Shown here: piece by piece, positions 29,259-36,929 of the stretch
Position numbering within the stretch: position 1 is the stretch's first letter
Layout: every line of letters begins with the position of its first letter
Assembly (NCBI GenBank): GCA_000802095.1
Contig: JUEB01000002.1
Coordinates: forward strand, 1-58,430
DNA length: 58,430 nt
Direction: 5' to 3'
Source of the DNA: Peptococcaceae bacterium BICA1-7
GTDB taxonomy: Bacteria; Bacillota; Desulfotomaculia; Desulfotomaculales; Desulfocucumaceae
Position numbers and translations under genes: made by a program
The notes under the pieces: model-generated
Databases searched by the model: none
What the model saw: only the letters and a program-made list of their open reading frames with translations
Told to the model about the DNA's origin: nothing

Positions 29259-29269
29259 AGAAGCTTCAT

Positions 29270-30673
29270 TCAGCTACTTCTCTTTTCCTTATACTCCCTG
29301 GCCTTCTTCACCAATGCCCCTGCCCATCCTGAACAGGACAGCGCATGCAGATGACTGTAGCAGGCCAGCACATTTTTATATACAGCACCGTCCCGGTGTC
29401 CGTCAACCCCCCACCCCCTGGTTACCCGGAAGCAGAAGGAAACCTTTTCCTCATCTATGTTTTCCACCCTGGAATGGTGAAACTCGTGGGCCTTTATAAC
29501 CGATCCCCGGGGGAAGAAAGGGTTGTCACCCTCCACCTCAATAACCTCATAACCATGGCCCTGGGGCCGGTCAGACATCACCACGTCAAAGGGAAGACAG
29601 CCCGACATGCAGTACTTCCGGTCATTCCAGATAATACTGCCGGAGAGGTACATGAGTCCGCCGCACTCGGCATATACCGGCAGTCCGGCCTCAACACCAT
29701 CCCTGACCGCCCGCCTCAAAATTTCATTGGACTCAATCTTTTCCGCAAAAATCTCGGGAAAGCCACCGCCTATATACAGGGCATCCACATCCGGAAGTGT
29801 TTTGTCGGTAAGGGAGTCTACAAAAACCAGGTCCGCCCCGGAGGACACTAGGGACTCAATGTTCTCAGGATAATAAAAAGTAAATGCCCTGTCCCTGAAT
29901 ACCCCGATAACAGGCCTGTCACCTTCTTCTGCCCGGTCCCCGCAGAAAGGTAGAGTATGGTAGTTCAGGGGGTCTGCGGAACTGGCTACCTCCATTATCT
30001 TATCCATGTCGAAAAAGCTAAGGGCAGCCTTTCCTATTTCGGTGACCGATGCCGCCAGCTCATCCCTTTCGGCAGCAGGGATCAGCCCCAGGTGCCTGTC
30101 CGGAATGGCAAACTGCTGCCCCTTGGGTATTACACCCAGCACCGGGATGCCACAGTACCTTTCAATAGCATCTCTCAGCATTCTTTCATGCCTGGGCCTG
30201 GCCACCTTGTTTAAAATAATCCCGGCCACCTTCAACTCCGGGTCGAAATGCATGAATCCGCTGACCAGCGGGGCCACGCTGCGTGTCATCCGGGTGGAGT
30301 CCACCACCAGGATAAGGGGCGCCCCGATAGCCTTGGCTATTTCTGCCGTACTGCCGCTGCCCTCTATATCAACCCCGTCAAAAAGGCCCATGGCCCCCTC
30401 CACCACGCCAATATCAGCGTCCGCTGTATTCACGGCAAAGGAATTCCTTATAGACTCCCCGGTCATCATGAAGCCGTCCAGGTTTCGGCAGGACCTTCCG
30501 GTAACCATGGTCATCCAGCTGGGATCTATGAAATCGGGGCCTTTTTTAAAAGGCTGCACCACCATGCCGGCACTTTTAAGAGCGGCAAGAATCCCCAGCG
30601 TTACGGTGGTTTTTCCCGATCTGCCGCTGGGGGCGCCCACTACAATGCGCGGTATGTTTTTACTTAACTGCAT
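29270..30673 (-). CDS. dsrN: CbiA/CobB-type amidase, probable DsrN (siroheme amidation)
   Basis: A 467-residue cobyrinate a,c-diamide synthase homologue: an N-terminal ATPase domain (VVGAPSGRSGKTTVTLGIL; GVVEGAMGLFDG) and a C-terminal class I glutaminase-like domain (YIGGGFPEIFAEKI, YAECGGLMYLSGS with the nucleophile Cys, EFHHSRVE). No other cobalamin gene is nearby. In sulfur oxidisers and reducers a CbiA homologue linked to dsr genes is DsrN, thought to amidate the siroheme of DsrAB. It lies 177 bases downstream of dsrC with a hairpin between. A true CbiA role cannot be excluded. Confidence 0.85.
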   Translation of the reverse strand: MQLSKNIPRIVVGAPSGRSGKTTVTLGILAALKSAGMVVQPFKKGPDFIDPSWMTMVTGRSCRNLDGFMMTGESIRNSFAVNTADADIGVVEGAMGLFDGVDIEGSGSTAEIAKAIGAPLILVVDSTRMTRSVAPLVSGFMHFDPELKVAGIILNKVARPRHERMLRDAIERYCGIPVLGVIPKGQQFAIPDRHLGLIPAAERDELAASVTEIGKAALSFFDMDKIMEVASSADPLNYHTLPFCGDRAEEGDRPVIGVFRDRAFTFYYPENIESLVSSGADLVFVDSLTDKTLPDVDALYIGGGFPEIFAEKIESNEILRRAVRDGVEAGLPVYAECGGLMYLSGSIIWNDRKYCMSGCLPFDVVMSDRPQGHGYEVIEVEGDNPFFPRGSVIKAHEFHHSRVENIDEEKVSFCFRVTRGWGVDGHRDGAVYKNVLACYSHLHALSCSGWAGALVKKAREYKEKRSS

Positions 30674-30759
30674 ATTTGACGCCTCCGATCACAGCCACGG
30701 GAAAAAGCCTTCCCTCTTTAGCCTCTCCAAAGGGCAAAATAATAGGCACATTAGCATTT

Positions 30760-30792
30760 TAGTTTGCCGGCGGCATAACCGCCGGCAAACTT
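30760..30792. terminator. Hairpin between dsrC and dsrN
   Basis: GTTTGCCGGCGG (30762-30773) and CCGCCGGCAAAC (30779-30790) form a 12-bp perfect stem with a five-base loop. There is no long T run on the minus strand, so it may be an attenuator or an RNA-stabilising structure rather than a full stop. Confidence 0.6.
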
Positions 30793-30850
30793 ACTGGCCT
30801 GTGCCTTATCACAAAAATCTTTACTTAATTAAGCCAGGCTGCTGTATCTA

Positions 30851-31168
30851 TTACACGCAACCGGTGGGCTTGGGCAGGCCTGCCAGCTTGCAGGAACCTT
30901 TTGCAGGGCCGGTGGGAAACAGCTCATAGATGTACTTCAGGCTGCAGCCGGTTTCCTTGCATAGTTTACGAATCATGGGTGCAATCTGGAACTGCTTATA
31001 GTAGTCCCTCAGGTAGCGGATAACTTTCCAGTGATCCTCGGTCAATTCGTTGATTCCTTCGCCAGGGGCAAAATATACGGCGCAATCGTCAGTCCACTGC
31101 TCGGGGTCTACCATGAAACCATCTTCGTCCAGTTCTACTTCTCTCCCGTTAATATTGATGTTCGCCAT
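30851..31168 (-). CDS. dsrC: Sulfite reductase-associated protein DsrC
   Basis: Sulfur carrier of dissimilatory sulfite reduction; its two C-terminal cysteines form a trisulfide with the sulfur released by DsrAB. The protein has 105 residues and the full C-terminal arm: GSCKLAGLPKPTGCV has the penultimate Cys and the second Cys eleven residues earlier, which separates true DsrC from TusE. WTDDCAVYFAPGEGINEL and LRDYYKQFQIAPMIRKLC are family blocks. GGAGGTG precedes the start. It lies downstream of dsrK, the likely reductase of its trisulfide. Confidence 0.96.
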   Translation of the reverse strand: MANININGREVELDEDGFMVDPEQWTDDCAVYFAPGEGINELTEDHWKVIRYLRDYYKQFQIAPMIRKLCKETGCSLKYIYELFPTGPAKGSCKLAGLPKPTGCV

Positions 31169-31376
31169 CTAAAACAGCACCTCCATTAAAATTTTTATAT
31201 GGCGTATTTTTATATTCGCCTTTTATATATCCGAGGTTAACAGGCTTATTTAACGGGCGCCCCCACAAGCGCCATTAAAGACAAGTTCCCCCCATTTACA
31301 AGGATACCATTGACAGGGCTATTCGTCAATTACCGGACTGTGAAAATAGTCTTTTACCAGCTATTACAACAGCCTA

Positions 31377-32756
31377 TTAAAACACCAGGGCCTTGCCCAC
31401 CAGATCTATCAGACCTTTTACCTCCACACCAAGGTTGTGCTCTTCAACCATGGGATAGAGCTGAGCCTTACAGATTGAGCAGGGAGCACAGAGATATCCG
31501 TTCCCATTGGCGCCTACTCCGGTGGCCCTTACCAGCTCGGCCTTTTTGGCAGAAAGCTGGATGCGGCGCTGGTACATTTCCGGGTCGTCAAACAGTATGC
31601 CTGAACCGCCGCCGCAGCAGAAGGTCCAGTCCTTGTTGGGAGTCATCTCCCTGAAGTCCGACACGCATGCCTTGACTACAGTACGCAGGTTTTCCTGCAG
31701 ATCGCAGGCCCGGGCGTAGTTGCAGGGGTCATGCAGGGTGGTGGGATGGTCATTCCTGGACGGGTCCAGTTTAAGCTGATTGGTTCTGATATAGTGTGCC
31801 ACCTCGTCGTGTATATGGGTGATGGGCCAGTGCACAGGCCGGTCGGCCATAGTCGGGACGTACATCTTGGCCGCCCGCCAGCCGTGGCCGCACTCGCCCC
31901 ATACAATCTTTTTGGCGCCCAGTTCCTGAGCAGCGTCCAGAAGGCGCATCACATTGTGGCGCTGGGTAAACCTCTGGTCAAACAGGAAGCCAAAGTTACC
32001 GGCCTCAGTCACCTTACTGGGAATAGTCCAGTTAGCCCCGATGTAGGTGAAGAACAGGCCGGCGCCCATAAGGGTGTACGGGTTTAGTGCAAAGTCCGCT
32101 GACGAGGGGATATAGATAATATCAGAATCCGGCTTGTCAACCGGGAAATTAACCTCTACCCCAAACTCATCCAGTATATCATCGGCAAGGAACTCAAGGG
32201 TGTCCACAATCCCCGGCCTGGGCAGGTTCATGTGGTTGCCGGTGTTCTCCATGGCGCCGCCGGTATTGGCGTGCAGTCTTGGAGTTATGCCCAGCCAGTG
32301 CAGTATCTGCCGTCCCACAAAGGTAACCTCGCAAGTATCAATGCCGAAGGGGCACGACCGCGCGCAGCGGCGGCACTCACTACACTGGTAGAAGTAGGAA
32401 TACCACTCTTCAATAACATCCAGGCTGATGTCCTCTGCCCCCACCAGTTTGCCGAACCAGCGGCCTTCCAGGGTGAAATACCGCTTGTAGATCTTGCGGA
32501 TAAGCTCTGCCCGGTTGGTGGGAATATTGTTGGGGTCCTTGGTGCCAAGATAGGTATGGCAGTTCTCGGCACAGGCCCCGCACTTGACGCAGGACTCCAT
32601 GGCCGTCACAAAGGACCTGAATTTTTTGCGCATTTCATCAAGGTACTGAAGCGCCTTCTCACACTTTTGATCATCTGGGGTAAGATCGATGTGGAGCTTC
32701 TTCATTTCCTTTTCAGAAGCCCTGGCGGGCTGCACCATATCTTTGTATTTAGGCAC
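31377..32756 (-). CDS. dsrK: DsrK, catalytic subunit of the DsrMK complex
   Basis: Heterodisulfide reductase-like iron-sulfur protein of 459 residues, believed to reduce the DsrC trisulfide with electrons from DsrM. CVKCGACAENCHTY (about 59-72) and CSECRRCARSCPFG (about 124-137) are two [4Fe-4S] sites. Later, CNYARACD and WTFCCGGGSGILFDD form the CCG-type motif for the unusual catalytic cluster. It is soluble and membrane-associated through DsrM. It starts three bases after the dsrM stop. No DsrJ, DsrO or DsrP is present, as usual for Gram-positive sulfate reducers. Confidence 0.95.
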   Translation of the reverse strand: MPKYKDMVQPARASEKEMKKLHIDLTPDDQKCEKALQYLDEMRKKFRSFVTAMESCVKCGACAENCHTYLGTKDPNNIPTNRAELIRKIYKRYFTLEGRWFGKLVGAEDISLDVIEEWYSYFYQCSECRRCARSCPFGIDTCEVTFVGRQILHWLGITPRLHANTGGAMENTGNHMNLPRPGIVDTLEFLADDILDEFGVEVNFPVDKPDSDIIYIPSSADFALNPYTLMGAGLFFTYIGANWTIPSKVTEAGNFGFLFDQRFTQRHNVMRLLDAAQELGAKKIVWGECGHGWRAAKMYVPTMADRPVHWPITHIHDEVAHYIRTNQLKLDPSRNDHPTTLHDPCNYARACDLQENLRTVVKACVSDFREMTPNKDWTFCCGGGSGILFDDPEMYQRRIQLSAKKAELVRATGVGANGNGYLCAPCSICKAQLYPMVEEHNLGVEVKGLIDLVGKALVF

Positions 32757-32759
32757 TCT

Positions 32760-33572
32760 TTATACCCCCCCTTCGCCGGAAGGCACGCCGATTCCAGCCT
32801 GACGGGCCGCCGCTATGTCAACATTGGGAAGTCCGGAAGCCGGGTCCTTGTAGACACGGTTTATAATCCAGCGGTTGGCGAACATGCCGAAAACGTGCAT
32901 AAGTTTACTGAACGGGAAAACCATAAGAAGAATCTGCACAAACAAAAGGTGCAGCACAAAAAACGGTGTTGTTATGGCAAGGTGATCCATCGGCAGAGGC
33001 TTTAGCATCAAAAGATGAGCTACATAGTCCTTTGCCGGAGCATAGGCTATACCTAAATCGTGCTCAAAAAGACGCATAATGTTGCCTACAACAACTATAG
33101 CGAGAAGGAGTACGAGCTGCAGGTAATCGCTTGTACCTGTAACTTCCTTGACCTTCTGAACGGTTAAGCGCCGAATAAGCAGGTATACAAGGCCTGCCAG
33201 CAAAGCCAGACCTGCTGATGTGCCCAAAAGGGCCGACATCTGCTCGCTGAGGTGCTCAGACATACCGAGATAGACAAACTGCTTGCCAAGGAAATATATG
33301 CCCACCAGGTGGCCGCCAATCGCGCCAAACAGCGCCATATGCATTAGCCATGCCCCTGCCCATAGCGGGCGGTCAGAACTGAAAAGACTGCGGAAGAAAA
33401 TGACTTCGGCTGCGAAAATGCCCAAAACCTGGCTATTCCTTTGTGGAAAAGGTGCGAGGGTGATATTATGCACAATCCTGGATCCGGCCCACCGGCCCAG
33501 TCTGAATAACACACCAAAAGTAAATACCACCAGGGTGATGTAGGGCAAGATTTGCATTATAAAATAGGACAA
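32760..33572 (-). CDS. dsrM: DsrM, membrane cytochrome b subunit
   Basis: Integral membrane protein of 270 residues of the NarI-like cytochrome b family, which passes menaquinol electrons to DsrK. Six hydrophobic segments are visible, and several His residues in helices (MHMALFGAIGGHLVG; HLLFVQILLMVFPFSKLMH) are candidate haem ligands. The TTG at 33572 (MSYFIMQILPY) lies eight bases after AAGGAGG, a better start than the ATG at 33602. It is preceded by a ferredoxin gene and followed closely by dsrK. Confidence 0.93.
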   Translation of the reverse strand: MSYFIMQILPYITLVVFTFGVLFRLGRWAGSRIVHNITLAPFPQRNSQVLGIFAAEVIFFRSLFSSDRPLWAGAWLMHMALFGAIGGHLVGIYFLGKQFVYLGMSEHLSEQMSALLGTSAGLALLAGLVYLLIRRLTVQKVKEVTGTSDYLQLVLLLAIVVVGNIMRLFEHDLGIAYAPAKDYVAHLLMLKPLPMDHLAITTPFFVLHLLFVQILLMVFPFSKLMHVFGMFANRWIINRVYKDPASGLPNVDIAAARQAGIGVPSGEGGV

Positions 33573-33606
33573 CTCTAACACCTCCTTGTGGTGCGACAGC
33601 ATGAAA

Positions 33607-33792
33607 TTACTGTTCCTGCACAGTTACTGCGCCACTGGGACATACACTGACGCATGACTCACAGCCGAGACATTCATCAGGGTTGGTCACTTCGGCCTTC
33701 CCGTCCACCATTTCTAGCACCGAAGCCGGACAGGTATCAGCGCACTCGCCGCACCCCTCACACTTATCACGATCAACCTGGACCAGGTACAC
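33607..33792 (-). CDS. Two-[4Fe-4S] ferredoxin, first gene of the dsrMKC unit
   Basis: A 61-residue ferredoxin: CEGCGECADTCPASVLEM and CLGCESCVSVCPSG carry eight cysteines for two [4Fe-4S] clusters. The GTG start follows GGAGGTGATCC. It is 34 bases upstream of dsrM on the same strand, so it is probably co-transcribed and may pass electrons to or from DsrMK or DsrAB. It is about 75% identical by eye to the ferredoxin at 34222-34410. Confidence 0.93.
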   Translation of the reverse strand: MYLVQVDRDKCEGCGECADTCPASVLEMVDGKAEVTNPDECLGCESCVSVCPSGAVTVQEQ

Positions 33793-34221
33793 CGGATCAC
33801 CTCCTTAATCTATAAATCTAAATTATCATGTTGGTAGCCCTTCAAAACTCCCCTCCACAACAAAAGCCACCACCATAAATGAAACCGTTTTACATATATG
33901 AGCACTGTAAAAAAAGCAGCGCCACACCCTTAAATGACAGAAAAAAAACCTAACGCCCCAGGCTCCGGGTCGCGCGGAATGCACCTATAACTATTCGTTG
34001 CCAGTATTAATTTATCCTTCTGGAAGCATTCAGTTTTTTGCAAGTTTCGCTAAAAGCTCTTATTTTGATGATCCTGATTAAGAGGCATTAAAATAGAATT
34101 ATATTTTTGAAATAAGTTTAATAAAGCCGCCACTCATAAGCGGCGGCTTTATTTCAAGCTACTTCGGACAGGCTCATGGTAAACAATCCTGTCAACCGGT
34201 CTGCCAACCAATAAAAAACTA
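33793..34221. other. 429-base gap between the two ferredoxin genes
   Basis: It holds the terminator of the upstream ferredoxin (34119-34154) and a block at 33992-34039 (TATTCGTT, then ATCCTTCT, then a T run) conserved in two other gaps of the dsr region. No coding frame is credible. The promoter of ferredoxin-dsrMKCN should be in the lower half, but I found no strong hexamers. Confidence 0.55.
34119..34154. terminator. Bidirectional terminator below the second ferredoxin
   Basis: AATAAAGCCGCC (34120-34131) and GGCGGCTTTATT (34142-34153) form a 12-bp perfect stem, A/T-rich at its base on both strands. It lies 68 bases after the ferredoxin stop. Confidence 0.75.
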
Positions 34222-34410
34222 TTAGTTTTCCTCCAGGGTAACCGCGCCGGAAGGGCAAACGGACACACAGGTTTCGCAACCGAGGCAGTCAGCCAGGTCG
34301 CCCACTACATCAGCCTTGCCGTCTTTCATTTCCAGGATGGAAGCCGGGCAGTTTTCGGCGCACTCGCCGCATCCCTCGCACTTATCACGATCGACTGTTA
34401 CGGTGTACAT
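34222..34410 (-). CDS. Two-[4Fe-4S] ferredoxin, second copy
   Basis: A 62-residue paralogue of the ferredoxin at 33607: CEGCGECAENCPASILEM and CLGCETCVSVCPSG bind two [4Fe-4S] clusters. AAGGAGGTT precedes the ATG. It stands alone between two gaps, with its own terminator. Duplication of a dsr-linked ferredoxin with separate transcription suggests different electron partners or different expression levels, but the sequence does not show which. Confidence 0.93.
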   Translation of the reverse strand: MYTVTVDRDKCEGCGECAENCPASILEMKDGKADVVGDLADCLGCETCVSVCPSGAVTLEEN

Positions 34411-34849
34411 TAAAAAACCTCCTTAAAATATTATGTTTTGTTACTGTTATGTTATGGCCGCTCCCGTCCTTCAAACTCCCTCTCCGTTTCTCTCTAAAAA
34501 GTTATCAGCCGGAGCACCGCCATACCAGCCATCATTACCTCAAACCGGCAGTCCAAAAACCTATCCGTGCTTTCTCTTTTCGTTTATTCGTTGCTGCAAA
34601 GATTATTCCTTCTGCCAAAAACCATTTTTTTTACCGCGCCCACCCAAAGATATTTTAACTCCACCTGTCCGGATTGTCCACAGGATGTGGTTGCCATTAT
34701 CCTTAAAAAAATACTCGAAAGCGGGCCAAAACAAGCCCGTCCGGGAGCAATTAGACATTTGACTGGTATATCCTATACTGATATAATAACGACGGTAATG
34801 GGCCATAACAGGCATTGTTTAAATACACGCCATGCAGGGGGAGATATAA
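34411..34849. other. 439-base gap with conserved block and possible ComFB remnant
   Basis: TATTCGTT (34585-34592), ATTCCTTCT (34605-34613) and a run of T (34626-34633) repeat the block seen at 33992 and 41182. At 34661-34720 the plus strand encodes CPDCPQDVVAIILKKI, which resembles the zinc-binding C-x2-C-x2-DV-x-A-x2-L core of ComFB proteins but lacks a plausible complete gene. The promoter of the fmdB pair is expected near 34770-34800 (for example TATACTGATATAAT). Confidence 0.5.
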
Positions 34850-35095
34850 ATGCCTATTTACGAATTCAGGTGCCTGGAATGCGGAAATGTTTTTGAAAAA
34901 CTGTTTAAAAAGCCGGATGAAGAGGTGGCCATACGCTGCCCCGGGTGCAAGTCGGAATCCTTTGAGCGGGTTATAAGCAGTACAAACTATAAAATGAGTA
35001 TCGGGAAGTCAGGCAAAAGGCCCTCTGTGACCACTAAATCCTGCAGTTCCGGCAATGGGTGCACTACCCTGGAAATTCCCGGACCGGATGATTAA
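34850..35095 (+). CDS. FmdB-family zinc-ribbon protein
   Basis: An 81-residue protein starting MPIYEFRCLECGNVFEKLF, with a second pair RCPGCKSESFERV; this is the FmdB/CxxC_CxxC_SSSS zinc-ribbon signature. FmdB was named as a putative regulator of formamide/amide genes, but the role of most members is unknown. A GGGGGAGATATAA ribosome site precedes the ATG. Its stop codon is two bases before the next gene, making a two-gene plus-strand unit between the dsr clusters. Confidence 0.85.
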   Translation: MPIYEFRCLECGNVFEKLFKKPDEEVAIRCPGCKSESFERVISSTNYKMSIGKSGKRPSVTTKSCSSGNGCTTLEIPGPDD

Positions 35096-35097
35096 GC

Positions 35098-36264
35098 ATG
35101 AAAAAGTTTTCGGATAAAGGATCTGCAGGAAGGAATATAATTAAAAGGCCCCAGTGCCCTTTTTGCGGAATGTCCCTGGACAGGCCCAGAGAGCTGGAAA
35201 CCCGCCGGCCCGGCGAAATGCCGGTAGGCTCCTGTGAGGGCTGCGGGGCTGTTTATGCCTTTGATGCAACAGGACGCAATCTGGGGGCCACCTTTATTGA
35301 GGCCCTTGTATTCGGCTGCGATATGGACTGGGATCTTGCCTGGAGCCTTTCTTTAGGTGAGGACTACCTGGAAGCCATGTTGGAAAATTACGATTTGGAA
35401 AGCAATTATATAGTCCCCGGGGGATTTTTTGAAGGCAGAAAAATTCCCGGGGTGCTGTATTTTATAAGGCTGCAAAAGGATATTCAGGAGGCCACCGCCG
35501 GAGGTGTAAAAAGAAACCTTGACCGGGCAGCCGATCCAATTCCGGGATATGCGCCTGAAAACAGAGATTCTTTCAAGCGTTACACAAAAAAAGAAGTGGA
35601 AGAAATTGTAGCTGGCTATCAGGTAGATAAGCTAATGCAGGCCGCCGGACAGGATAAAAAGATTATCCGCATTCTGCAGAGGCTCTTGTGCTCAGATAAC
35701 CTGACCCGCCTTAGATCGGCGGAATTTATAGGCCGGTCGGCCACCATAATTGCCCGGACCGATCCGGGTACCGTTACTGTTCTTCTGCAAAATCTTTTCG
35801 GCTCTCTGTCCGATACCGGGTCTGCCAACCTGGGGGCACTGGATGCCATAGGTGAAATAATTGGCGGCTGTCCCGATGTTTTTATCGGTTATATGCCCGC
35901 CCTTTATCACTTCCTTCAAGAAAGCGACAAGCGCCCGCAAGTGGTCAGGGCACTGGCCAGAATAGCCCAAAAAAGGCCTGATCTGGTCAGGAAAACAATA
36001 TTCAGGCTACTGCCCTACCTCCAGGACTCCGATCCTGAAACCAGAGGCTATACAGCACTGCTCCTGGGTCACCTGAGAGCTCCCGAGGCCAAAGATCACC
36101 TTAAGCCAATAACCGGTGACGGGGCCGGGCTGAATGTTTACACCAAAGGACATTTTGAAAAAAGAACAGTGGGCTTCCTGGCCCAGGAGGCCCTGGAGAG
36201 GATTAGCTCAAAAGAATGGACTTCGGGTCGGGAGACGGGAGACGGGAGACGGGAGACAGAATAA
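35098..36264 (+). CDS. Zinc-ribbon and HEAT-like repeat protein
   Basis: A 388-residue protein. The N-terminus has two cysteine pairs (CPFCGMSL; CEGCGAVY), followed by an acidic region and, from about residue 185, helical repeats resembling HEAT units (FIGRSATIIARTDPGTVTVLLQ; ALARIAQKRPDLVRKTIFRL; GYTALLLGHLRAPEAKDHL). Such proteins are adaptors; the partner is unknown, but location between dsr units suggests sulfite metabolism or its cofactors. The last 13 residues (SGRETGDGRRETE) are encoded by a heptad array and are unlikely to be ancestral. It is followed at once by a bidirectional terminator. Confidence 0.7.
   Translation: MKKFSDKGSAGRNIIKRPQCPFCGMSLDRPRELETRRPGEMPVGSCEGCGAVYAFDATGRNLGATFIEALVFGCDMDWDLAWSLSLGEDYLEAMLENYDLESNYIVPGGFFEGRKIPGVLYFIRLQKDIQEATAGGVKRNLDRAADPIPGYAPENRDSFKRYTKKEVEEIVAGYQVDKLMQAAGQDKKIIRILQRLLCSDNLTRLRSAEFIGRSATIIARTDPGTVTVLLQNLFGSLSDTGSANLGALDAIGEIIGGCPDVFIGYMPALYHFLQESDKRPQVVRALARIAQKRPDLVRKTIFRLLPYLQDSDPETRGYTALLLGHLRAPEAKDHLKPITGDGAGLNVYTKGHFEKRTVGFLAQEALERISSKEWTSGRETGDGRRETE
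36226..36262. repeat. Heptad array 9, inside the 3' end of a coding sequence
   Basis: GGTCGGGAGACGGGAGACGG followed by more GGAGACG units. It overlaps the last 13 codons of the HEAT-like gene, with the stop codon just after the array. Confidence 0.85.
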
Positions 36265-36272
36265 AAATAAAA

Positions 36273-36307
36273 TTAAGCCGCCCAATCTTTATGGGGCGGC
36301 TTTTATA
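36273..36307. terminator. Bidirectional terminator between convergent genes
   Basis: AAGCCGCC (36275-36282) and GGCGGCTTTT (36295-36304) form the stem, with T on the plus side and A on the other. It serves the HEAT-like gene (+) and possibly the YkgJ gene (-). Confidence 0.85.
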
Positions 36308-36929
36308 ATGGATTTAACAGTTCTTCAACAGGAGTTTTTATAGAGCCGGATACCGGGACCAAAAGAGACGCTCTGTCCAGTTCCTTCCGGCCCAGCCTGA
36401 CCAGCATTTTCTTTGAGAGCTGGTAAAGCTCCCTGTATGCTCCGTCAAGATCATAGACAGGATATTCCCTGCCTTCCTGAAAGCCTGCCTTCCAGCAGGC
36501 CCGGACCTTTCCGCTGATAAGGGTGGGGATTCCGTAAACCCTGCAGGTGAGCGGCCTTACCGAATAAAGAGCGCATTTGCCCCCTTCATCCAGCAGCGGG
36601 CACCTGACCCTTTCCCTGGCCATGGATAGAGCCTGGTTATCCTGGTCGCCATCCTGAAGCCTTTTTTCAATCTCCAGCAACTCCCTTTGGGCCTTATCCA
36701 CCCTTTGCAAAATCTCTCTTCTCTTTTTCCTGTCAAGCCTGCCAAATTCCAGATTCAGATACACCGACTCTATAAGAAAAAGCCCAAATATCGATCTACA
36801 GCAGTCGGAACACTTAATTTCACACTTTATCCGGTCACCATAGCCCTTTTCCATATCCTGAAACTTTCTATCCGCCTTTGCCACAAGCTCCTCATAATCC
36901 GTGATTATATCCCTGCATACATTCATCAT
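36303..36929 (-). CDS. YkgJ-family cysteine cluster protein
   Basis: A 208-residue protein. CEIKCSDCCRSIFGLF (about 37-52) and CPLLDEGGKCALYSVRPLTC followed by RVYGIP (about 116-141) are the YkgJ-type cysteine cluster, predicted to hold an iron-sulfur or zinc centre. An acidic and basic helical stretch of about 50 residues separates the two halves. The function is unknown. It overlaps the TPR gene by four bases (ATGA), so both are translated together at the end of the dsrABD unit. Confidence 0.82.
   Translation of the reverse strand: MMNVCRDIITDYEELVAKADRKFQDMEKGYGDRIKCEIKCSDCCRSIFGLFLIESVYLNLEFGRLDRKKRREILQRVDKAQRELLEIEKRLQDGDQDNQALSMARERVRCPLLDEGGKCALYSVRPLTCRVYGIPTLISGKVRACWKAGFQEGREYPVYDLDGAYRELYQLSKKMLVRLGRKELDRASLLVPVSGSIKTPVEELLNPL

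Larger units (their letters stand above)
28938..29269. other. Gap between sleB and the dsrN-like gene
   Basis: It contains heptad array 8a (29023-29060), the terminator at 29148-29190, and array 8b (29222-29258). The promoter of sleB-ypeB should lie just above 28937, but no consensus hexamers were convincing; a sporulation sigma factor would not be expected to match sigma-A. Confidence 0.6.

Noticed and set aside
30006-30929. A 307-codon plus-strand frame
   Set aside because: Antisense to the dsrN-like gene, with composition typical of a shadow frame.
34567-34896. A 109-codon plus-strand gene containing CPDCPQDV
   Set aside because: It overlaps the start of the fmdB gene out of frame, has no ribosome site, and its N- and C-terminal parts do not look like protein; at most a remnant.
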